From Thioalkalivibrio sp. ALJ24 (GTDB lineage: Bacteria > Pseudomonadota > Gammaproteobacteria > Ectothiorhodospirales > Ectothiorhodospiraceae), in assembly GCF_000377785.1 (NCBI RefSeq), contig NZ_KB898726.1:275801-339800 (forward strand): a DNA stretch of 64,000 nucleotides. Direction: 5' to 3'. Numbering within the stretch: position 1 is the stretch's first letter; the number at the start of each line of letters is the position of its first letter. The notes beneath the pieces were generated by a model. That model was given only the letters and a program-made list of their open reading frames with translations. It did not search any database and had not been told where the DNA came from. The translations under genes were made by a program, and so were the position numbers. Shown one piece after another: positions 33,356-42,659 of the stretch.

Positions 33356-33556
33356 TCAACGACGGTAGGGCAGCATCTTGCGCACGGCGGCCGTATCGGC
33401 ATCGTGCACCATCGCTGGGCTGCGCAGGTGACGCTTACGCTTGGTGGCCTTCTTGGTCAGGATGTGGCTGCGGTGCGACTGAAACCGCTTGTACTTTCCC
33501 GACCCCGTACGGGTGAAGCGCTTGGCCGCACCCCGATTGGTCTTGATCTTCGGCAT
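33356..33556 (-). CDS. rpmI: 50S ribosomal protein L35
   Basis: 66 residues starting [20 protein letters not shown], a complete L35 with the usual basic composition. The ATG at 33,556 is chosen over an in-frame upstream start because it gives the family N-terminus. Between infC and rplT. Confidence 0.98.
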   Translation of the reverse strand: MPKIKTNRGAAKRFTRTGSGKYKRFQSHRSHILTKKATKRKRHLRSPAMVHDADTAAVRKMLPYRR

Positions 33557-33661
33557 TTTCTTCTCCGGCATTTCGGACCGGTTCCCCGCGGGGCCGGTCG
33601 TTTGTGAACAGGGCGATCAGGTATGCGGAAACCTGCCACCCCTTGCTGGATGGCGACCCGA

Positions 33662-34180
33662 TTACTTCTTGCGGGCCGACATCACCATGATCATCTGGCG
33701 TCCTTCCATCTTGGGGCGCTGTTCCACCACCGCGATGTCGGACACGTCCTGTTCGATCTTGTCCAGCAGCTCGTTCCCCAGTTCCTGGTGGCGCATCTCG
33801 CGACCGCGGAAGCGGATGGTGACCTTGGCCTTGTCACCGTTCTCGAGGAAGCGCCGCAGGTTGCGCAGCTTGACGTTGTAGTCGCCCTCGTCCGTCCCGG
33901 GACGGAACTTCACTTCCTTGATCTGGATCTGCTTCTGCTTCTTCTTGGCTTCCTGTGCCTTCTTCGACTGCTCGAACTTGTACTTGCCGTAGTCCATGAT
34001 CCGGCAGACCGGTGGCTCGGCGTTCGGCGAGATCTCCACCAGGTCCAGCCCGGACTCCTGGGCCAGTTCGAGGGCCTCGGGGGTTCCGAAGATGCCCCGG
34101 TTCTCGCCTTCGGCGTCGATCAGCCGAATCTTCGGCGTCGTAATCTGATCGTTCAGGCGAACGGTTTTCGCTGCGCTAAT
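33662..34180 (-). CDS. infC: Translation initiation factor IF-3, AUU start
   Basis: 172 residues when read from the rare ATT codon at 34,180: [20 protein letters not shown], then [20 protein letters not shown] and [21 protein letters not shown] frame restricted to normal starts would lose the first 46 residues and begin inside the N-terminal domain. GGAG precedes the ATT. IF-3 rejects non-standard start codons, so the AUU start gives autogenous control, as in E. coli. Its start lies 15 bases from the thrS stop. Confidence 0.95.
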   Translation of the reverse strand: MSAAKTVRLNDQITTPKIRLIDAEGENRGIFGTPEALELAQESGLDLVEISPNAEPPVCRIMDYGKYKFEQSKKAQEAKKKQKQIQIKEVKFRPGTDEGDYNVKLRNLRRFLENGDKAKVTIRFRGREMRHQELGNELLDKIEQDVSDIAVVEQRPKMEGRQMIMVMSARKK

Positions 34181-34195
34181 GGCCTTTTCTCCAGT

Positions 34196-36118
34196 TCAGG
34201 TTCCGGTGCCCCGGCTGGCGACCTCTTTCCCGAGGCGTTCGCTCAGATCGTCCAGGGACATGGAACCGAGGTCCTCCCCGTCACGGGTACGAACCGCGAC
34301 CTTGCCCTCTTCCATCTCCCGGTCTCCGAGCACCAGCAGGTACGGCACGCGCTTGAGCGTGTGCTCGCGGATCTTAAAGCCGATCTTCTCGTTTCTCAAG
34401 TCGGGCTCGACCCGGAAGCCCTGTTCGCGCAGGCGCCGCGCCACGTCCCGGGCATAGTCGTCCTGGCGTTCGGTAATGGTCAGGACCGAGGCCTGAATCG
34501 GCGCCAGCCAGGTCGGGAAGTGCCCGGCGTAGTGCTCGATCAGCACGCCGAAGAAGCGTTCCACCGACCCCAGCAGGGCGCGATGGATCATGATCGGGCG
34601 GCGCCGCTCGTTGTCCTCGGCGACGTACTCCATGTCGAAACGCTCGGGCAGGTTGAAGTCGAGCTGGATGGTCGAGCACTGCCACTGGCGGCCGATCGCG
34701 TCGTGGATCTTGATGTCGATTTTGGGGCCGTAAAAGGCACCACCGCCCTCGTCCAGGCTGTATTCCAGCCCCTTTTTCTCGATCGCACCGCGCAGGGCAC
34801 GGGTCGCGTGGTCCCAGATCTCGTCCGAACCCACCGCGTCATCCGGCCGGGTCGACAGATTCACGTCGAAATCCTCGAAGCCGAAGGTGCGCAGGGTCTC
34901 CAGGGTGAGATCGATGACGCCCATGACCTCGTCCTCGATCTGGTCCTCGCGGCAGAAGATGTGGGCGTCGTCCTGGGTGAAGCCGCGCACGCGCATCAGA
35001 CCATGCAGGGCCCCGGACATCTCGCGGCGGTAGACCGTCCCCATTTCGCCCCAGCGGATCGGCAGATCGCGATAGGAATGCAGCCGATCCTTGTACATCA
35101 ACACATGGAACGGGCAGTTCATCGGCTTGAGCTGGAACGCCTGGTGCTCGTCCTGCATCGGCTCGTACATCGAGTCGGCATAGAACTCGGCGTGACCGGA
35201 GGTGTGCCACAGTTCCAGGTTGGCGATATGCGGCGACACGACGAAGTCGTAGCCGGCCTTCTCGTGCATCTCGTACCAGAAATTCTCGATCTCGCGGCGA
35301 ATGCGCGCACCCTTCGGGTGCCAGAACACCAGGCCGCCGCCAGCCTCATCCTGGATCGAAAAAAGGTCCAGCTCTGCGCCGATCTTGCGATGGTCGCGCC
35401 GCTCCGCCTCCTTCAGCCGATGGAGGTGTTCTTCCAGCTGCTGCTTGTTCGGCCAAGCGGTCCCGTAGATGCGCTGCAGCATCTCGTTGTCGGAATCACC
35501 GCGCCAGTACGCCCCGGCCACGCTGGTCAGCTTGAATGCCTTCAGCTTCCCGGTGGACGGGATATGCGGGCCGCGGCACAGATCGACGAAATCACCCTGA
35601 CGGTACAGCGAGATGGTCTCGCCCTGCGGGATGCTGGCGATGATCTCGGCCTTGTATTCCTCGCCCATCTCACGGAAATAGTCCACCGCGTCGTCGCGGT
35701 CCATGGTCGAGCGTTCCACCGGCAGATCCTGCTTCGCCAGCTCCTTCATCCGCTTCTCGATCTTTTCCAGATCTTCCGGCGTGAAGCCGCGATCGTAGGC
35801 GAAATCGTAATAGAAGCCGTTCTCGATGGTCGGCCCGATGGTCACCTGGGCCTCGGGGAACAGCTCCTTGACCGCCTGCGCCATCAGATGCGCGGTGGAG
35901 TGACGGATGATCTCCACGCCCTCGGGGTCCCGGTCGGTGACGATCGCCACCTCGGCGTCGTCCTCGATCGTGTGGCGGACGTCCACCAGCTCGCCGTTGA
36001 CCTTGCCGGCGAGCGCGGCCTTGGCCAGACCACTGCCGATGTCCTTCGCCACGTCCATGATGGTGACCGGCTGCTCGTACTCGCGGCGGCTGCCGTCGGG
36101 GAGGGATACTGCTGGCAT
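34196..36118 (-). CDS. thrS: Threonyl-tRNA synthetase
   Basis: 640 residues (E. coli 642). N-terminal TGS domain ([19 protein letters not shown]), editing domain with [20 protein letters not shown], class II core with [19 protein letters not shown] and the zinc-site [11 protein letters not shown], and C-terminal anticodon domain ([20 protein letters not shown]). The ATG at 36,118 is chosen for the TGS start. First gene of the thrS-infC-rpmI-rplT-pheST block. Confidence 0.98.
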   Translation of the reverse strand: MPAVSLPDGSRREYEQPVTIMDVAKDIGSGLAKAALAGKVNGELVDVRHTIEDDAEVAIVTDRDPEGVEIIRHSTAHLMAQAVKELFPEAQVTIGPTIENGFYYDFAYDRGFTPEDLEKIEKRMKELAKQDLPVERSTMDRDDAVDYFREMGEEYKAEIIASIPQGETISLYRQGDFVDLCRGPHIPSTGKLKAFKLTSVAGAYWRGDSDNEMLQRIYGTAWPNKQQLEEHLHRLKEAERRDHRKIGAELDLFSIQDEAGGGLVFWHPKGARIRREIENFWYEMHEKAGYDFVVSPHIANLELWHTSGHAEFYADSMYEPMQDEHQAFQLKPMNCPFHVLMYKDRLHSYRDLPIRWGEMGTVYRREMSGALHGLMRVRGFTQDDAHIFCREDQIEDEVMGVIDLTLETLRTFGFEDFDVNLSTRPDDAVGSDEIWDHATRALRGAIEKKGLEYSLDEGGGAFYGPKIDIKIHDAIGRQWQCSTIQLDFNLPERFDMEYVAEDNERRRPIMIHRALLGSVERFFGVLIEHYAGHFPTWLAPIQASVLTITERQDDYARDVARRLREQGFRVEPDLRNEKIGFKIREHTLKRVPYLLVLGDREMEEGKVAVRTRDGEDLGSMSLDDLSERLGKEVASRGTGT

Positions 36119-36261
36119 TGCGAAACTCCTTCGCCGACCCATACGCGGGGTCGAACGTCGCGGATTCAGAAAGATGAAGGGGATCGGAAAACCGATATGC
36201 GAAGGTTATCACGATGCGCCCTCGCCCCGACAGCAAACCCGCGCCGGGCGCGGGGCCGCCC

Positions 36262-36961
36262 TTACTCGTCACCGTCCGGCATGTCCTCCGGCCCCACGGG
36301 CGGATCGGGCTCGGACAGGTCCTCCCCCGGAGGAATATCGTCCTCCAGCGGCACGGGGGCTTCGTCAGCCTCGCCGTTGATGGGACTGCTGGAGGCATCG
36401 GCCGGATCGGGGTCGTCGTCCTCCATCAACAGCACGTCCACGCGGCGGTTGCGGGCGCGGCTCTCGGCATCCACGTTGGGACGCAGCGGGCGCGTGTCCG
36501 CATGCCCGGTGGCACGCATGCGCGCCGGCTCCACGCCGGTATCCTCCATCACGTGCACTACCGAGACCGCCCGAGCGGTGGACAGATCCCAGTTGGAACG
36601 GAAACGCTCGCTGCGGATCGGCAGGTCGTCGGTATGCCCGGCGATCACGATCTGGCCCGGGGTCTCCGCCAGCACCTCGGCCACGCGCTCCAGCACCGGA
36701 ACGAAGTCCGCGTCCAGGTCCTTCTCGCCCAGCTCGAAGGCCGCCTGCTCCTCGAAGCATGGCCGGGGCTTCCTCCTCGACCTCGGTGGAGCCCAGCACC
36801 TCGCGCAGCGACTCGGCCATCTGCTCGTATTTCTCGGCATCGATGGTCGAGAAGGAGTAGAGCATCACGAAGAACACCACCAGCACCGCCATCAGATCGG
36901 CAAAGGTGGTCATCCAGCGCGGGGCGCCGCCCTCCCCCTTCTTGTTCCTGCGCACGGCCAT
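36262..36961 (-). pseudogene. motB: Flagellar stator protein MotB, frameshifted
   Basis: The N-terminal part, MAVRRNKKGEGGAPRWMTTF then ADLMAVLVVFFVMLYSFSTI with the proton/ion-binding Asp, is read in one frame to about 36,758. The OmpA-like peptidoglycan-binding part (IVIAGHTDDLPIRSERFRSN, WDLSTARAVSVVHVMEDTG) is in another frame. The frames join at GCC ATG C TTC GAG around 36,757, consistent with one extra C. Together they give a normal MotB of about 232 residues. The 10-base gap to motA is typical. Either a real disabling mutation, a sequencing error or, less likely, recoding. Confidence 0.8.
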
Positions 36962-36971
36962 GTCCGGGGCC

Positions 36972-37769
36972 TCAGGAACCCTGGCTCTGGGCCTGCGTCT
37001 GCTGCTCCAGCTCCTCGGCGGCCTTCTCGCGCTGCTTGCTTGGCAGGTAGGGCAGCAACATCTCCTCGATCATGCGCGAGTTGAAGCCCTGGTGGATGCA
37101 GTCGACCGCATCCACGATCAGGCTCCGGGTGATGTGTTCGGAGCGCGCCCGCATCTCCAGATTGTCCGCGATCGGCAGGGCCACAAGCTGCGCGAAGATC
37201 GCGCCGTAAAGCGTTGTAAGCAGAGCTACCGCCATGCCGGGCCCTACCGCTTCGGGACTCTCCAGGTTGCCCAGCATCTGCACCAGACCCACCAGCGTGC
37301 CGATCATGCCGAAGGCCGGCGCCTGTTCGCCGATCGAGCGGAACACCTTCTGCCCGGTCTCGTGGCGCTCCAGCGACAGCTCCAGGTCCTCGCGCAGCAC
37401 GTGCTGGATACGCTCCGGCTCGAAGCCGTCCACTGACAGCTGCAGGGCCTTGGCGTAGAAGTCGTTGGGCGTCGCCTCGTCTTCCAGTGCCAGCAGGCCC
37501 TTCTTGCGGGCGACCTGCGCCAGCTCCTTGGTCCGCTCGATCAGCGCGCGCGGATCGTCCTCCTGGTAATAGAGGGTCTTGGCCGCCACGCGCATCGAGC
37601 TCATCACGTTCCGGAACGGAAACTTGATGAACGTGGCGGCCATGGTGCCGCCGAACACGATCAGCACCGCCGGCAGATGCCAGAAATCGGCGGCCTGACC
37701 ACTGAGGATGATGGCGCCGAAGATGACGACCAGCCCCATCACCACGCCAAAGAGGGTTGCCTTGTCCAA
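36972..37769 (-). CDS. motA: Flagellar stator protein MotA (PomA-like)
   Basis: 265 residues from a TTG at 37,769 (LDKATLFGVVMGLVVIFGAI), the PomA/MotA start. Four membrane segments are seen: residues 6-24, 33-50, about 155-175 (APAFGMIGTLVGLVQMLGN) and 185-205 (ALLTTLYGAIFAQLVALPIA). The large cytoplasmic loop with VRKK-type charged patches contacts FliG. The sequence is nearer PomA, so sodium drive is possible and would suit a haloalkaliphile, but coupling ion is inferred. Its partner motB is frameshifted. Confidence 0.9.
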   Translation of the reverse strand: MDKATLFGVVMGLVVIFGAIILSGQAADFWHLPAVLIVFGGTMAATFIKFPFRNVMSSMRVAAKTLYYQEDDPRALIERTKELAQVARKKGLLALEDEATPNDFYAKALQLSVDGFEPERIQHVLREDLELSLERHETGQKVFRSIGEQAPAFGMIGTLVGLVQMLGNLESPEAVGPGMAVALLTTLYGAIFAQLVALPIADNLEMRARSEHITRSLIVDAVDCIHQGFNSRMIEEMLLPYLPSKQREKAAEELEQQTQAQSQGS

Positions 37770-37873
37770 ATGGGACCCCGTACGCAAAACGACCTGGGTT
37801 GCTAGCGCCCCATCCTAATATAAGCGCCCCCTGCACGCCCGCCCCGGGCGTCCCGGCGTGTCACAATGCCCGC

Positions 37874-38869
37874 ATGCAAACGCATCCCTACGACGCCCTG
37901 ACCCCGGACTGCATCCTTGATGCGGTGGAAACCACCGGCCTGCGCTGCGACGGGCGGCTGCTGGAACTCAATTCCTTCGAGAACCGGGTCTATCAGATCG
38001 GCACCGAGGGAGACGACGGCCGTTCGATCCCGGTAATCGGCAAGTTCTACCGTCCCGGGCGCTGGAGCGATGCCGCCATCCGCGAGGAACATGCCTTCGC
38101 CCGCGAGCTGACTGAGGCCGAGATCCCGCTGGTAGCGCCGCTCGCGGATGAGCACGGCGAGACCCTGCACCGGCACGCAGGCTTCCGCTTTGCAATCTGG
38201 CCGCGGCGTGGCGGCCGCAGCCCCGATCTCGAACAGCCCGAGGTGCTGGAACGCATTGGCCAGTTCATCGCCCGCATCCACCAGGTCGGGGCGGCCCATG
38301 TATTTCGTCACCGCGAGGTCATGGATCTCGTCGGGATGGCCGCCGCGGCACGCGAAGACGTGCTCGCCAGCGAACGGCTGCCGCCGGAGCTTGCGGCCGT
38401 CTACAGCGGCCTGGCCGATGACATCCGCGGGCGTCTGGAAGATTTCCAGGCACTGCTGCGCGAGGTTCCGGCGATCCGGCTGCACGGTGACACCCATCGC
38501 GGCAACCTGCTGTGGACCGATGCCGGTCCGCATTTCGTCGACCTCGACGATGCCCGCACCGGCCCGGCGATCCAGGACCTGTGGATGTTCCTGTCCGGCG
38601 ATCCGTCCGCGATGACCGCGCAGCTGCTGGACCTGCTCGAGGGTTACGAGAGCTTCCGCCCGTTCGACCGGCGCGAACTGGCCCTGATCGCACCACTGCG
38701 CACCGTGCGCATCCTGCGCCATGCAGCCTGGCTCGCAAGGCGCGCAGACGATCCGGCCTTCGTCCAGGGCTTCCCGGTTTTCTACACCCCGCGCTTCTGG
38801 GAGGAGCACATCCTCGCCCTGCGCGAACAGCGCGCGGCACTGGACGAACCCCCGCTGGCCCTGCCCTGA
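37874..38869 (+). CDS. srkA: Stress response kinase A (YihE/RdoA)
   Basis: 331 residues, aminoglycoside-phosphotransferase fold: SFENRVYQIGTEGDDGRSIP with VIGKFYRPGRW giving the ATP lysine, catalytic loop AIRLHGDTHRGNLLWTD, and metal-binding HFVDLDDARTGPAIQDLWMF. SrkA is a Ser/Thr kinase that protects against envelope and oxidative stress in E. coli and Salmonella. It starts 104 bases from the motA start, divergently, with a shared promoter region. Confidence 0.93.
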   Translation: MQTHPYDALTPDCILDAVETTGLRCDGRLLELNSFENRVYQIGTEGDDGRSIPVIGKFYRPGRWSDAAIREEHAFARELTEAEIPLVAPLADEHGETLHRHAGFRFAIWPRRGGRSPDLEQPEVLERIGQFIARIHQVGAAHVFRHREVMDLVGMAAAAREDVLASERLPPELAAVYSGLADDIRGRLEDFQALLREVPAIRLHGDTHRGNLLWTDAGPHFVDLDDARTGPAIQDLWMFLSGDPSAMTAQLLDLLEGYESFRPFDRRELALIAPLRTVRILRHAAWLARRADDPAFVQGFPVFYTPRFWEEHILALREQRAALDEPPLALP

Positions 38870-38914
38870 GCCGGTCCCGGGCCCTGCCCGGGCTCCCTCC
38901 GGGGAGCGCCACGT

Positions 38915-39748
38915 TCAGTACCGCGCGGGGACATATTTGCCGGTCAGCAGCGGCCCGCGGGCGTCCTGGTCGTTGGCCCAGACGCGCGGTTCGAGAACCG
39001 GTCGCTCGGGCGGATGGTCGCTGTAGGGGATGTTCGCGAGGATATCCGCGATGCAGTTGAGCCGCGCGTGCCGCTTGATGTCCGCATCCACCATGCGCCA
39101 GGGCGCATGCGCGGTATCGGTATGGCGCAGCATGTCGTCCTTGGCCTTCGAGAATTCGTGCCACAGCTCGCGCGATTTCAGGTCCATGGGCGAGAGCTTC
39201 CAGCGCTTGACCGGATCCTCCACCCGCGCCCGGAAGCGACGTTCCTGCTCCTGTTCGCTGACCGAGAACCAGTACTTGTACAGCTCGATGCCATCTTCCA
39301 CCAGCAGCCGCTCGAAAGTTGGACAGGCATGGAGAAAGCGCCGCACCTCTTCATCCGAGGCGAACCCCATCACCCGCTCGACCCCGGCACGGTTGTACCA
39401 GGAGCGGTCGAACAGCACGATCTCCCCCGCCGCCGGCAGATGCGCGACATAGCGCTGGAAATACCACTGCCCCTGTTCGTGATCCGACGGCTTGCCCAGC
39501 GCGACCGTACGCACGATGCGCGGGTTGCTCTTCTCCATGATCCGCTTGATGACCCCGCCCTTGCCGGCCGCGTCACGGCCCTCGAACAGGATCACCACGC
39601 GCCGCCCCTCGGCCTGAACGCAGCGCTGCAACTTGATCAGCTCCACCTGCAGCCGGCGCAGCTCCCGTTCGTAGACCTTGCGCCGCAGCACGCCTTCCTT
39701 GTTGTAGTCCTCGGCATCAAAGCGCCGCAGGCGTTCCCCATCCGCCAT
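38915..39748 (-). CDS. ppk2: Polyphosphate kinase 2, class I
   Basis: 277 residues. Walker A: VVILFEGRDAAGKGGVIKRI; Walker B: IVLFDRSWYNRAGVERVMGF; lid region EQERRFRARVEDPVKRWKLS. Class I PPK2 enzymes phosphorylate NDPs from polyphosphate. The ATG at 39,748 follows the weak AGGAGAC-like context upstream; a much longer frame upstream lacks protein character. Convergent with srkA, with GC-rich hairpins but no T run between the two stops. Confidence 0.93.
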   Translation of the reverse strand: MADGERLRRFDAEDYNKEGVLRRKVYERELRRLQVELIKLQRCVQAEGRRVVILFEGRDAAGKGGVIKRIMEKSNPRIVRTVALGKPSDHEQGQWYFQRYVAHLPAAGEIVLFDRSWYNRAGVERVMGFASDEEVRRFLHACPTFERLLVEDGIELYKYWFSVSEQEQERRFRARVEDPVKRWKLSPMDLKSRELWHEFSKAKDDMLRHTDTAHAPWRMVDADIKRHARLNCIADILANIPYSDHPPERPVLEPRVWANDQDARGPLLTGKYVPARY

Positions 39749-39886
39749 CTGCTGTCTCCGGCCATCACGGACCCGCAGTATGGCAGCCCGTGCGGGGCGC
39801 GGGCATCCATTCGGGACCTTGACCATGCATTGCAAGCCCGCGCCGAGTCGGGCAGGGTCGACCCACACAACGGAAGGAACCGAACC

Positions 39887-40411
39887 ATGGCCGACATCGC
39901 CTCCTGGGCCGGCGCGCTGGACCCCTGGCAGATCTGGCTGCTCGCTGCCCTGCTGATCCTGATCATCGACCTCCTCCTGCTGGGCGGACTGATGTCCGGC
40001 GGCGGGGGCATCACCCTGGTGCTGGCCGGTGGCGCGCTCGGCGCGATGGTGGCGGCCGCGTTCGGCGCCGAACTCGCCGGCCAGCTGAGCGCCGGAGTGG
40101 TCGGCATGATCCTGGCCGGCGCCCTGGCCTTCTGGGTTGGCCGCCGCTGGTCCGGCCGACCCCGGCAGGGCCCGCCGGACGACCCGCGCGTACGCGACGA
40201 GATCCTCCATCTCGAACCCTATAACGGCGGTCTGGGCGTGCGCGTGCTGGGCGACGCCTATCCGGCGCGCGCCGAAGACCCGCAACAGACCCTGCGCGAA
40301 GGCGACGCCGTGCGCATCCTGCGTTTTCAGGGCATCACCGCCGTGGTGCAACCGGCCGGCGACGCCGCCGATACCCGCTCCAGCCATACCAACGAAGGGA
40401 ACTCCGCATGA
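39887..40411 (+). CDS. NfeD-like membrane protein
   Basis: 174 residues. A tryptophan-rich N-terminus and membrane segments at about 15-37 (IWLLAALLILIIDLLLLGG), 41-60 and 67-87 precede a C-terminal OB-fold domain (YNGGLGVRVLGDAYPARAED, then LREGDAVRILRFQGITAVV). The stop overlaps the next gene (ATGA), which encodes an SPFH protein, the standard NfeD-SPFH pair. The pair organises membrane microdomains; its clients are not known here. Confidence 0.9.
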   Translation: MADIASWAGALDPWQIWLLAALLILIIDLLLLGGLMSGGGGITLVLAGGALGAMVAAAFGAELAGQLSAGVVGMILAGALAFWVGRRWSGRPRQGPPDDPRVRDEILHLEPYNGGLGVRVLGDAYPARAEDPQQTLREGDAVRILRFQGITAVVQPAGDAADTRSSHTNEGNSA

Positions 40412-41403
40412 ACACGCTCATTACCCTCATCGCCATCGCCGTCCTCGTGGCGGTCTTCCTCAGCATGGGGATCACCATGATCCCGCAGCGCCGCGCCCAG
40501 GTGATCGAACGCCTCGGCAAGTACCACCGCACCCTGGAGCCGGGCCTGAACCTGATCATCCCGTTCATCGACCGACCCCGGGCAATCACGATCCTCACCT
40601 TCAAGAACGACCAGCCGGTGGTGCGCACCGAGGACAAGATCGACATGCGCGAGGTCGTGCTGGACTTCCCCAGTCAGTCGGTGATCACCCAGGACAACGT
40701 CGGCGTCCAGATCGACGGCGTGCTCTACTACCAGATCATGGACCCGCAGGCCGCGGTCTACGGCACCGAGAACCTGGTGCTGGCGATCCAGACCCTTGCC
40801 CAGACCTCGCTGCGCTCCGAGATCGGCACCATGGAGCTGGACAAGATCTTCGAGTCGCGCCAGGAGATCAACGCACGCCTGCAGGCGGTGATGGACGAGG
40901 CCGGCAACAAATGGGGCCTGAAGGTGAACCGCGTGGAGATCCGCGATATCGACACCCCGCAGGAGATCCGTGAGGCGATGAACCAGCAGATGGTCGCCGA
41001 GCGCAACCGCCGCGCCACGGTGCGCGAGGCCGAGGGCTACAAGGAAGCCGAGATCCAGAAGGCCGAGGGGGACAAGCAGGCGGAGATCGCCAAGGCCGAG
41101 GGCCAGAAACAGGCCGCCATCCTGGTGGCCCAGGGCGAGAAGGAGGCCATCCAGAACGTGATGGCCGCCCTCGAGGGCAAGGCCAACGACCCGATGGCCG
41201 GCGTGCAGTACCTGATCGCACAGCGCTACATCGAGATGCTGCCCGAACTGGCCAAACAGGGCGACCGCGTGTTCGTGCCGATGGAAGGCACCGCCCTGCT
41301 GGGATCACTCGGCGGCATGCGCGACCTGTTCGGTGCCGGGGCGATGTCCAGCGTCGACAGCCCGGCCGGGACGGTGACCGGCACCCCGACGCAGGGTCGC
41401 TGA
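40408..41403 (+). CDS. SPFH/band 7 protein (paraslipin/QmcA-like)
   Basis: 331 residues with an N-terminal membrane anchor (LITLIAIAVLVAVFLSMGIT), SPFH domain (RAQVIERLGKYHRTLEPGLN, LIIPFIDRP, QSVITQDNVGVQIDGVLYYQ) and a long helical oligomerisation part (QKAEGDKQAEIAKAEGQKQA). It forms large ring assemblies on the membrane, here with NfeD, and is linked to protease control in related systems. Translation is coupled to the NfeD gene. Confidence 0.93.
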   Translation: MNTLITLIAIAVLVAVFLSMGITMIPQRRAQVIERLGKYHRTLEPGLNLIIPFIDRPRAITILTFKNDQPVVRTEDKIDMREVVLDFPSQSVITQDNVGVQIDGVLYYQIMDPQAAVYGTENLVLAIQTLAQTSLRSEIGTMELDKIFESRQEINARLQAVMDEAGNKWGLKVNRVEIRDIDTPQEIREAMNQQMVAERNRRATVREAEGYKEAEIQKAEGDKQAEIAKAEGQKQAAILVAQGEKEAIQNVMAALEGKANDPMAGVQYLIAQRYIEMLPELAKQGDRVFVPMEGTALLGSLGGMRDLFGAGAMSSVDSPAGTVTGTPTQGR

Positions 41404-41429
41404 CGCCGTGCCCAACCGGCATGCGCCGA

Positions 41430-41447
41430 GCGGTGGGGACCCACCGC
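41430..41447. terminator. GC-rich palindrome between convergent genes
   Basis: GCGGTGGG (41,430-41,437) and CCCACCGC (41,440-41,447) form a perfect inverted repeat between the SPFH stop and the lipoate ligase stop. A second weaker repeat, TACGG/CCGTA, lies near 41,497. No T run follows either, so terminator function is a guess. Confidence 0.35.
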
Positions 41448-41514
41448 CCGGCCTTGCCTAACCGGCCTAGCCGCCGTGCCTGCTACGCCGCCTTGATACG
41501 GGCCGTACCCGTAC

Positions 41515-42594
41515 TCAGTGCGGTTCGTGGTGGCGAGCCGCCAGAATGGCCGCCGCCACATCCCCGGGTTCGATGCCCGGGGCATCCAGCCCCACTCCGG
41601 ACATGGCCGTGGCCACCGCATCCTGCAGCACCGGCTCCTCCAGCGGGATCCCGTGCAGGGCCTCCGCGACCCGATCCATGCCGTCTTCAGGGAAGACCGT
41701 GAAGTCGCCGGACAACAGGAGATCGGCGATCTCGTCGTCCTTTTCCATCAGCTGCGCGCGGATCAGCCCGCCGGCCGCCTTGTGCGCACCCTCGGTGAGA
41801 TGCGTGCCCGCAGCGATCTTGACCCCCATCTCCACGAACTTGCGCCCCTTGCGGTAAGTCCACTCGGGATCCGCCAGGGCGTGCACCTGTTCATCGATGG
41901 CGGCGATCTCCTCGGCCGTCGGCTCGCTCATCTCGACGTCCACGTCCAGCTCCTCGCCGACCCGCTTGAGGAACGCCTCGCGCACCGTCTCGCGCGGCGG
42001 CTTTTCCCCCAGCTCGCGGGTGAGCGTGGTGATGTAGTCCTCCATGCCGGCACGCAGCTTGTCGCGGAACTTCTCCGACGGAACCTTCAGGCATTGCGCC
42101 ATGGTCGCGGTGTCGAAATCGAACATGAAGCTCCCGACCATCACCGTCGCGTCGCCAATGCTGGCCGCGCCGGTGCCGCCGATCTTGCGCCCGTCGACGT
42201 GGATGTCGTTCACCGGACGGAAGGTCGCGTTGACCCCCAGATCCTGATAGGTGTGGATCACCGGATCGATGAACTTCTGATAGATCTGCGAGACGATACG
42301 CGGGGCCTTCGCGCTCGGGTAGATGAAGTGGAAGAACATCTGGTCGCGGTCCAGATACACCGCGCCGCCCCCCACATGCCGGCGCACGACGGGGAGGTTC
42401 TGTTCCTCGCAGTACTCCTCGTCCACCTCCAGGGCGATCTCCTGATGCAGCCCCACGCAAACGTAGGGATCATCGGGATTTACCAGCGTCAGCACCGGAT
42501 CGTCGTCCGGCCCCATCGCCTCGGCCACACCGTGATACACGGCCTGGGAACGCAGTGCGGGCTGCTGCCCGAAATCGATCACGCGCAAACGCAT
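41515..42594 (-). CDS. lplA: Lipoate-protein ligase A family
   Basis: 359 residues. The ligase core has VVRRHVGGGAVYLDRDQMFF, the lipoate-adenylate lysine in VNDIHVDGRKIGGTGAASI, and TYQDLGVNATFRPVND. A C-terminal extension of about 120 residues (EWTYRKGRKFVEMGVKIAAG) corresponds to the accessory domain of larger LplA proteins. It attaches lipoate to carrier proteins. If the host is a Thioalkalivibrio-type sulfur oxidiser, the sHdr-linked lipoate-binding protein is a possible client. No carrier gene is nearby, so that is inference. Confidence 0.88.
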   Translation of the reverse strand: MRLRVIDFGQQPALRSQAVYHGVAEAMGPDDDPVLTLVNPDDPYVCVGLHQEIALEVDEEYCEEQNLPVVRRHVGGGAVYLDRDQMFFHFIYPSAKAPRIVSQIYQKFIDPVIHTYQDLGVNATFRPVNDIHVDGRKIGGTGAASIGDATVMVGSFMFDFDTATMAQCLKVPSEKFRDKLRAGMEDYITTLTRELGEKPPRETVREAFLKRVGEELDVDVEMSEPTAEEIAAIDEQVHALADPEWTYRKGRKFVEMGVKIAAGTHLTEGAHKAAGGLIRAQLMEKDDEIADLLLSGDFTVFPEDGMDRVAEALHGIPLEEPVLQDAVATAMSGVGLDAPGIEPGDVAAAILAARHHEPH

Positions 42595-42659
42595 CTTCCT
42601 TCCTCTGATCGAGCGGGGCCGGGCCCCGCTGTCCATGGCGGTTCCGGTCGCGGGCCGGA

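Noticed and set aside
33623-37084. Very long plus-strand open frame (over 1,100 codons) across infC, thrS and motB
   Set aside because: It is antisense to well-recognised genes in high-GC DNA, where reverse frames stay open. Its translation is low-complexity and matches nothing.
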